Shown: positions 58,755-64,000 of the stretch, in pieces | How positions within the stretch are numbered: position 1 is the stretch's first letter | Layout: every line of letters begins with the position of its first letter | Origin: Pseudomonas sp. 21 | GTDB lineage: Bacteria; Pseudomonadota; Gammaproteobacteria; Pseudomonadales; Pseudomonadaceae | DNA length: 64,000 bases | Direction of reading: 5' to 3' | Assembly: GCF_000955805.1 (NCBI RefSeq) | Contig: NZ_JYOA01000007.1 | Coordinates: 621,832 to 685,831, forward strand | The notes under the pieces: model-generated | Database searches by the model: none | What the model was told of the DNA's origin: nothing | What the model saw: the letters and a program-made list of their open reading frames with translations, nothing else | Made by a program: the position numbers and the translations under genes

Positions 58755-59729
58755 ATGATCAAGTCCTTGCTCGTGCGTTCCATCGCGTGTTCCGCCCTGG
58801 CTCTCGCCGCCGTTTCTGGCGCGCAGGCCGGCACCCTGTCCATCGGCCACACCACCTGGGTCGGCTACGGCACGCTCTACCTCGCCCGCGACCTGGGCTA
58901 CTTCAAGGAGCAGGGCCTGGACCTGCAACTGACCACCATCGAGGAAGCCTCGATGTACATGGCGGCCCAGGCCTCCGGCCAGCTCTCCGGCTCCGCCTCC
59001 ACCATCGACGAAATCCTCAAGTACCGGCCCAAGTTCTGCTTCAAGGCCGTGGCCGCGCTGGACGACAGCCATGGCGGCGACGGCGTGCTGGTGGGCAAGG
59101 ACGTCACCTCCCTGGCCCAGCTCAAGGGCCAGGAAGTGGCGGTCAACGAAGGCTCCGTCTCGCAGTTCTGGCTCGCCTACCTGCTCAAGCACGCCGGCAT
59201 GAGCATGAGCGACATCAAGGTGCAGAACATGACCGCCGATGACGCGGCCAGCGCCTTCATCGCCGGCCGCGTGCCCGCCGCCGTGACCTGGGAGCCGCAT
59301 CTCTCGCTGGTGCGCGAGAAGCAGCAGGGCAAGGTGCTGGTGGACAGCTCCACCACCCCCGGCGTGATCGTCGACGTGGTCGCCCTCAACTGCGACGTCA
59401 TCGAGAAGCAGCCCGAGGACGTGAAGGCCCTGGTGAAAGGCCTGTACAAGGCCGTGCAGTACACCAAGGAGCACCCGGACGAGGCCTACGCCATCATGGC
59501 CAAGGGCGTCGGCGGCTACCTCGCCGATCCCAAGGCCCTGGCCGACGCCGCCAAGGGCGTGCGTTTCTACGACAAGGCCATGAGCGAGCAACTCATTGGC
59601 ACCCCCGGCAAGCCCGGCGACATCAAGGGTTTGATCCGCCTCGCCAACGAGACCTGGAGCGGCCTGCAGGGCAAGCGCCTGGAAGTCAGCTACGACGACC
59701 TGGTCGACCCGCGCTTCGTCTCCGAGTAA
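58755..59729 (+). CDS. ABC transporter substrate-binding protein, NitT/TauT type
   Basis: The 324-residue protein has a signal peptide (SIACSALALAAVSGAQA) and the SsuA/THI5/NMT1 fold: SIGHTTWVGYGTLYLARDLGYFKEQGLDLQL is the diagnostic start. It would be the periplasmic receptor for a small anion or organic compound such as taurine, a sulfonate, nitrate or a related amine. It is first in an operon with permease and ATPase genes. The substrate is not clear from sequence. Confidence 0.88.
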   Translation: MIKSLLVRSIACSALALAAVSGAQAGTLSIGHTTWVGYGTLYLARDLGYFKEQGLDLQLTTIEEASMYMAAQASGQLSGSASTIDEILKYRPKFCFKAVAALDDSHGGDGVLVGKDVTSLAQLKGQEVAVNEGSVSQFWLAYLLKHAGMSMSDIKVQNMTADDAASAFIAGRVPAAVTWEPHLSLVREKQQGKVLVDSSTTPGVIVDVVALNCDVIEKQPEDVKALVKGLYKAVQYTKEHPDEAYAIMAKGVGGYLADPKALADAAKGVRFYDKAMSEQLIGTPGKPGDIKGLIRLANETWSGLQGKRLEVSYDDLVDPRFVSE

Positions 59730-59786
59730 CCGTCTCACTCTTGTCCCCGCGGGCGGCCTGGCGCCGCTCGCCTGGAGGAATCCGCG

Positions 59787-60593
59787 ATGCCTCGTCGTTC
59801 GCAATCCTGGCTCAGCCGTTGCCTGACGCCCAAGGTCGACCTGCCATTGAAGCTGGTCTGGTCCGCCGGCACCTTGTGCTGGCTGCTCGTGTTCGGCCTG
59901 TGGGCCGGGCTTTCCTACGGCGGCGTGGTGCCGGCGATGTTCCTGCCGACCCCGGACGCGGTGCTTGCCGCCGGCGTGCGCCTGGCCAGTGACGGCACCC
60001 TCGCCACCCACGTGATGGCCAGCGTCAAGGTGGTGATGATCGGCTTCATCATCTCCTCGCTGGTGGCGGTGCCGCTGGGTCTGCTGATGGGCAGCTTCCG
60101 CATCGTCCAGGCCTTCCTCGAGCCGCTGGTGAATTTCATTCGCTACCTGCCGGTCACCTCCTTCGTGCCGCTGTTCATCCTGTGGATCGGCATCGGCCTG
60201 GAACAGCGCGTCACCGTGATCATCTTCGGCGTGTTCTTCCAGCAACTGGTGATGATCGCCGACGTCTCCCGCGGCGTCGCCAAGGACCTGGTGAACGCCT
60301 CCTACACCCTGGGCTGCAACCGTCGCGACGTGGTCCTCCACGTGCTCGGCCCGGCCTCGCTGCCGGGCGTGCTCGACACCCTGCGCGTGACCATGGGCTG
60401 GGCCTGGACCTACCTGGTGGTGGCCGAACTGGTCGCCGCCTCCAGCGGCCTGGGCTACATCAGCCTCAAGGCCATGCGCGGCTTCCAGGTCGACGTGATC
60501 TTCCTGGCCATCGCCATCATCGGCCTGCTGGGGCTGATCACCGACCAACTCTTCCGATTCATCCGACTGAAGGTGGCGTCATGGGCGCAGTAG
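59787..60593 (+). CDS. ABC transporter permease, NitT/TauT type
   Basis: This 268-residue protein has about six membrane helices and the BPD_transp_1 pattern, with the EAA-like cytoplasmic loop NASYTLGCNRRDVVLHVLGPASLPGVL that docks to the ATPase. It would form the homodimeric channel. It lies 57 bp after the binding protein and overlaps the ATPase start by 13 bp. Confidence 0.88.
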   Translation: MPRRSQSWLSRCLTPKVDLPLKLVWSAGTLCWLLVFGLWAGLSYGGVVPAMFLPTPDAVLAAGVRLASDGTLATHVMASVKVVMIGFIISSLVAVPLGLLMGSFRIVQAFLEPLVNFIRYLPVTSFVPLFILWIGIGLEQRVTVIIFGVFFQQLVMIADVSRGVAKDLVNASYTLGCNRRDVVLHVLGPASLPGVLDTLRVTMGWAWTYLVVAELVAASSGLGYISLKAMRGFQVDVIFLAIAIIGLLGLITDQLFRFIRLKVASWAQ

Positions 60594-61414
60594 CGATCAA
60601 GCAGGAAGAACCAGCCGTGACCGGTCAGCAACCTGCCAACCCGGCCCGCCTGCGGGTGGAGAACGTCAGCCTGCGCTACCGCACGCCGGACGGCGGCACC
60701 TTCAGCGCGCTGGAGAATGTCTCCTTCGAGGTGCCGGACCAGCAGTTCGCGGTGATCGTCGGCCCATCGGGCTGCGGCAAGTCGAGCCTGCTCTACCTCA
60801 CGGCCGGGCTGTCCGAGCCCACCGAGGGCGACATCTACGTCGGCGGCCAACTGGTCGACGGCCCGGGCGCCGACCGTGGCATGGTGTTCCAGAGCTACAC
60901 CCTGTTCCCCTGGCTCACCGTGCGCCAGAACGTCGAGTTCGGCCTCAAGCGTCGCGGCATGCCGGCGGCCGAGCGCCGCGAGATCGTCGACTACTACCTC
61001 GACGAAGTCGGCCTGCGCCGCTTCGAGAACAACTATCCCAAGCAGCTCTCCGGCGGAATGATGCAGCGCGTGGCGATCGCCCGCGCGCTGGCCAACGACC
61101 CGCAGATCCTGCTGATGGACGAGCCCTTCGGCGCGCTCGACAGCCAGACCCGCATGCAGATGCAGCAACTGCTGCTGCGCGTGTGGGACCACAGCAAGAA
61201 GACCGTGGTGTTCGTCACCCACGACATCGACGAGGCCATCCTGCTGGGCGACCGCGTCTACGTCATGGGCGCCCGCCCCGGTCGCATCAAGCAGATCCTC
61301 GACGTGCCCATCGAGCGCCCGCGCTCCCTGGACATGGTCATGGACCGCCCGTTCATCGAGATGAAGCGCGAGATCCTCGGGCTGCTGCACGACGATCTGG
61401 AAGAAGCTCATTGA
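60581..61414 (+). CDS. ABC transporter ATPase, NitT/TauT type
   Basis: The 277-residue protein has Walker [10 protein letters not shown], the signature LSGGMMQR, Walker [13 protein letters not shown] and the H-loop THD. It energises the importer. ATG 60581 overlaps the permease stop by 13 bp. Confidence 0.92.
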   Translation: MGAVAIKQEEPAVTGQQPANPARLRVENVSLRYRTPDGGTFSALENVSFEVPDQQFAVIVGPSGCGKSSLLYLTAGLSEPTEGDIYVGGQLVDGPGADRGMVFQSYTLFPWLTVRQNVEFGLKRRGMPAAERREIVDYYLDEVGLRRFENNYPKQLSGGMMQRVAIARALANDPQILLMDEPFGALDSQTRMQMQQLLLRVWDHSKKTVVFVTHDIDEAILLGDRVYVMGARPGRIKQILDVPIERPRSLDMVMDRPFIEMKREILGLLHDDLEEAH

Positions 61415-61430
61415 GACCCGGTGCCGCCCA

Positions 61431-61550
61431 CCCTCACCCCAGCCCTCTCCCTGGGGGAGAGGGAGCTATTGCGGCGCTCGCGACGAGCGCCGTACTGGCC
61501 GGTTGATTCGCTTTGCCCCCTCTCCCTGTGGGAGAGGGTTGGGGTGAGGG
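61431..61550. repeat. Palindromic intergenic repeat (MITE-like)
   Basis: CCCTCACCCCAGCCCTCTCC (from 61431, running to 61451) is the inverse of GGGAGAGGGTTGGGGTGAGG (61530-61550) with one mismatch in 21. Two smaller hairpins lie inside, including GGCGCTCG...CGAGCGCC (61473-61491). It sits between the ATPase and the oxidoreductase. Confidence 0.8.
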
Positions 61551-61588
61551 CGCTCCACCATTCACGCAACACTCCAAAGGGAGCCCCC

Positions 61589-63217
61589 ATGTCCTCCACC
61601 CACGACTCCACCTACGACTACCTCATCGTCGGCGCCGGTTCCGCCGGCTGCGTGCTGGCCAACCGCCTGAGTGCCGACCCGTCCGTGCGCGTGTGCCTGC
61701 TGGAAGCCGGCGGCAGCGACGCCAGCCCGCGGGTGCAGACCCCGGCCGGCACCATCACCCTGTACAAGAGCAAGATCTTCAGCTGGAACTTCTACTCCGC
61801 CCCGCAGAAGCGCCTGAACAACCGCTCGCTGCACTGCCCGCGAGGCAAGGCCCTGGGCGGCTCCAGCTCGATGAACAGCATGATCTACATCCGCGGCCAC
61901 GCCTCCGACTACGACCGCTGGGAAGCCGAAGGCTGCCCCGGCTGGGGCTGGAAAGACGTGCTGCCGTACTTCAAGAAATCCGAACGCAACCTGCTCGGCC
62001 AGGACCCGGCGCTGCACGGCACCCTGGGCGAGCTGGTGGTGGACAAGCCGCGCGACCCCAACCCGCTGTCGCACCTGTTCATCAAGGCCGCCGCGCACCT
62101 GGGCCTGCGGCGCAACGATGACTTCAACGGCCGCGAGTTCGAAGGGGTCGGCATCTATAACGTGACCCAGAAGGACGCCAAGCGCCTGAGCAGCTACCGC
62201 GCCTTCGTCGCGCCGCTGCAGCGCCCGAACCTCACCGTACTGACCGACCGCCAGGTGGGCCGCCTGCTGCTGGAAGGCGAGCGCGTCACCGGCCTCGAAC
62301 TGCGCAGCGGCGAACGCCTGCTGGCGCGCCGCGAAGTCATCCTGTCGGCCGGCTCCCTCGGCTCGCCGCAGATCCTCCTGGCTTCGGGCATCGGTCCGGG
62401 CGAAGAACTGAAAGCCGCCGGCATTCCGGTGAAACACGACCTGCCGGGCGTGGGCAAGAACCTCCAGGATCACCTCGACGGCCTGGTCACCGTGCGCTCG
62501 CCGAGCCCGCTGAGCCTGGGCTTCTCCCTGGGTTCGCTGCCGCAGATCCTGCTGTCGCCGTTCAAGTACCTGCTGGCGAAGAAGGGCTGGCTGACCACCA
62601 ACTACGTCGAGGCCGGTGGCTTCGCCCGCACGCCATTGGCCGATTCGCTGGCCGACGTGCAGTTCCACTTCGTGCCCGGCTACCGCAGCCACCGTGGCCG
62701 CCTGTTCGAGTGGGGCCATGGCTACGCGGTGCACACCTGCGTATTGCGTCCGAAGAGCATCGGCGAGCTGCGCGTGAAGCCGGGTGGTGACATCGAGATC
62801 GACTACAACTTCCTCGCCAACGAGGAAGACGGCCGCGTACTGGTGGAAGGCGTCAAGCTGGCGCGCAAGATCCTCGCCCAGCCGGAGTTCGACAACATCC
62901 GCGGCGCCGAGATGCTCCCCGGCCCGCAGGTGCAGACCGACGAGCAACTGCTGGAGCACCTGCGCGAATACGCCGCCACCGTGTTCCACCCGGTGGGCAC
63001 CTGCAAGATGGGTGAAGACCCGCAGGCGGTGGTCGACCTGCGCCTGCGCGTGCATGGCCTCAAAGGCCTGCGCGTGGTGGATGCGTCGATCATGCCGACG
63101 CTGATCAGCGGCAACACCAACGCGCCCTGCATCATGCTCGGCGAGCGCGCGGCGGCGATGATCCTGGAAGACAGCCGCATCTCCTCCACCGTTCCCGCCC
63201 GCGCCGTTCCGGCCTGA
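61589..63217 (+). CDS. GMC family FAD oxidoreductase (choline dehydrogenase-like)
   Basis: The 542-residue protein has the FAD-binding motif IVGAGSAGCVLANRLS. The GMC signatures follow: GKALGGSSSMNSMIYIRG and the second SAGSLGSPQILLASGIG. HPVGTCKMG supplies the catalytic His, and NTNAPCIMLGERAA ends the domain. It oxidises an alcohol; close relatives use choline, polyethylene glycol or other alcohols. It is downstream of the ABC importer and may use its substrate, though a 120-bp palindromic element intervenes. Confidence 0.88.
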   Translation: MSSTHDSTYDYLIVGAGSAGCVLANRLSADPSVRVCLLEAGGSDASPRVQTPAGTITLYKSKIFSWNFYSAPQKRLNNRSLHCPRGKALGGSSSMNSMIYIRGHASDYDRWEAEGCPGWGWKDVLPYFKKSERNLLGQDPALHGTLGELVVDKPRDPNPLSHLFIKAAAHLGLRRNDDFNGREFEGVGIYNVTQKDAKRLSSYRAFVAPLQRPNLTVLTDRQVGRLLLEGERVTGLELRSGERLLARREVILSAGSLGSPQILLASGIGPGEELKAAGIPVKHDLPGVGKNLQDHLDGLVTVRSPSPLSLGFSLGSLPQILLSPFKYLLAKKGWLTTNYVEAGGFARTPLADSLADVQFHFVPGYRSHRGRLFEWGHGYAVHTCVLRPKSIGELRVKPGGDIEIDYNFLANEEDGRVLVEGVKLARKILAQPEFDNIRGAEMLPGPQVQTDEQLLEHLREYAATVFHPVGTCKMGEDPQAVVDLRLRVHGLKGLRVVDASIMPTLISGNTNAPCIMLGERAAAMILEDSRISSTVPARAVPA

Positions 63218-63226
63218 GTGCTATTC

Positions 63227-63306
63227 GTAGGAGCGAGCTTGCTCGCGAACAGATTCAGCCGGCGGCTCCATGAGCCGGGCTGGTTCGCGAGCAAGCTCGC
63301 TCCTAC
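63227..63306. repeat. Inverted REP pair (REPIN)
   Basis: GTAGGAGCGAGCTTGCTCGC (63227-63250) and its inverse ending GCTCGCTCCTAC (63283-63306) are 24-bp perfect inverses flanking a 32-bp spacer. The core differs from the 54.9-kb REP (GAGCTTGCTC versus GGACTTTGTCC). Confidence 0.85.
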
Positions 63307-63332
63307 AGGGCTGACTCCGCGATTTCCATGCG

Positions 63333-63356
63333 CGTAGGAGCGGACTCTGTCCGCGA
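63333..63356 (+). repeat. Single REP element
   Basis: GTAGGAGCGGACTCTGTCC (63333 onward to 63356) is a lone copy of the same REP variant as at 54882. Confidence 0.8.
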
Positions 63357-63403
63357 TTGCTTCACGGCGCGATACGGACCTCACCGATGCTGTGGATAAC
63401 CCT

Positions 63404-63874
63404 CTACAGCCCCAGCTCGCTCAGCGACGGATGCTCATCCGGCCGGCGTCCTTGTGGCCAGCGGAACAGGCGTTCGTCCTCGCTGATCGGCAGGTCGTTG
63501 ATGCTGGCGTGGCGCTCGAACATCATGCCGTTCTCGTCGAAGGCCCAGTTCTCGTTGCCGTAGGAGCGGAACCAGTTGCCCGAGTCGTCGTGCCACTCGT
63601 AGGCGAAGCGCACGGCGATGCGGTTCTCGGTGAAGGCCCAGAGCTCCTTGATCAACCGATACTCCTGCTCGCGCACCCATTTGGCGGTGAGGAACTGGAC
63701 GATCTGCTCGCGCCCCTGGACGAAGGTCGCGCGGTTGCGCCAGCGGCTGTCCGGCGTGTAGGCCAGCGACACGCGGTGCGGATCGCGGCTGTTCCAGCCG
63801 TCCTCGGCGAGGCGGACTTTCTGGATGGCGGTTTCGCGGGTGAACGGCGGGAGAGGGGGACGGGCTTCGCTCAT
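63404..63874 (-). CDS. DUF1348 (SnoaL/NTF2-like) protein
   Basis: The 156-residue protein reads [20 protein letters not shown] near the start and [20 protein letters not shown] later, typical of DUF1348, an NTF2-like fold. The function is unknown. ATG 63872-63874 follows GGAG at 9 bp; an upstream TTG four codons earlier is less likely. Confidence 0.85.
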   Translation of the reverse strand: MSEARPPLPPFTRETAIQKVRLAEDGWNSRDPHRVSLAYTPDSRWRNRATFVQGREQIVQFLTAKWVREQEYRLIKELWAFTENRIAVRFAYEWHDDSGNWFRSYGNENWAFDENGMMFERHASINDLPISEDERLFRWPQGRRPDEHPSLSELGL

Positions 63875-63987
63875 GGTGGTCTCCAAAGGTAGTGGGTGAG
63901 GAACCTGGTGCCCATCCTCCGCCTGGTCTGTGGATGGGTAAATGACGGTGATCCCACAGATATTGCCAACCTCGTTTGCGGCTCCCT

Positions 63988-64000
63988 GTAGGAGCGGGCC
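63988..64000 (+). repeat. REP element cut by the window end
   Basis: GTAGGAGCGGGCC is the start of another REP-type copy; the rest is beyond the window. Confidence 0.6.

Overview
The window is a Pseudomonas chromosome segment spanning the replication origin. The order gyrB-recF-dnaN-dnaA | rpmH-rnpA-yidD-yidC-mnmE | mnmG-rsmG-parA-parB-atpIBEFHAGDC-glmU, perfect parS sites inside recF, high GC and REP repeats of the GTAGGAGCG type all say Pseudomonas. The later kinB-algB-ampDh2, Ivy, gltP and citA-like genes resemble the P. aeruginosa group. Species is an inference; a relative such as the nitroreducens/citronellolis lineage would fit better than P. aeruginosa itself, because glmU is followed directly by genes that lie far from glmU in P. 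aeruginosa PAO1.

Region 1 (1-5.57 kb) is accessory and visibly less GC-rich: a DUF262 (GmrSD/DndB-like fold) gene cut by the window edge and a giant single-polypeptide Type ISP restriction-modification enzyme. Both are on the minus strand and probably form one operon. The island ends 3 bp after the gyrB stop codon in a 5'-TGT terminus followed by three spaced copies of CAAAGTTA. This looks like a terminus of a Tn7-like/TniB-type transposon targeted to the 3' end of gyrB, and it is the most interesting signal here.

Region 2 (5.57-12.3 kb) holds gyrB, recF, dnaN and dnaA leftward from oriC. Two perfect 16-bp parS sites are embedded in recF. The 520-bp dnaA-rpmH spacer carries DnaA boxes, an AT-rich block and the rpmH promoter.

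Region 3 (12.3-29.8 kb) runs rightward: ribosomal protein L34, RNase P protein, membrane insertion factors, tRNA-modification GTPase MnmE, a second DnaA-box-rich spacer (the 'oriC2' type locus), MnmG, RsmG, ParAB, the F1Fo ATP synthase operon with a clear promoter and terminator, and GlmU.

Region 4 (29.9-42.4 kb) is an envelope-stress neighbourhood: MarC, an AmpDh2-like amidase, the KinB/AlgB two-component pair, then BON-domain, DUF2383, small membrane and Ivy-like lysozyme-inhibitor genes with two sigma-54-like promoters, a DUF3313 lipoprotein, a glutamate/dicarboxylate symporter, a nucleoside-recognition membrane protein and a lipoprotein with a trypsin-like triad.

Region 5 (42.4-64 kb) is metabolic and transport: CitA-like MFS transporter, GNAT, M16 peptidase, SDR, AraC regulator, Na/Pi cotransporter divergent from a sorbosone-dehydrogenase-like lipoprotein with a Pho-box-like site between them, a WHy/LEA14 lipoprotein, TerC, CitMHS and AEC transporters, a large repetitive secreted protein, a NitT/TauT-type ABC importer with a GMC oxidoreductase, and a DUF1348 protein. 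Perfect DnaA-box 9-mers (TTATCCACA) occur about 25 times across the window, far more than base composition predicts. No rRNA, tRNA or CRISPR array was seen.
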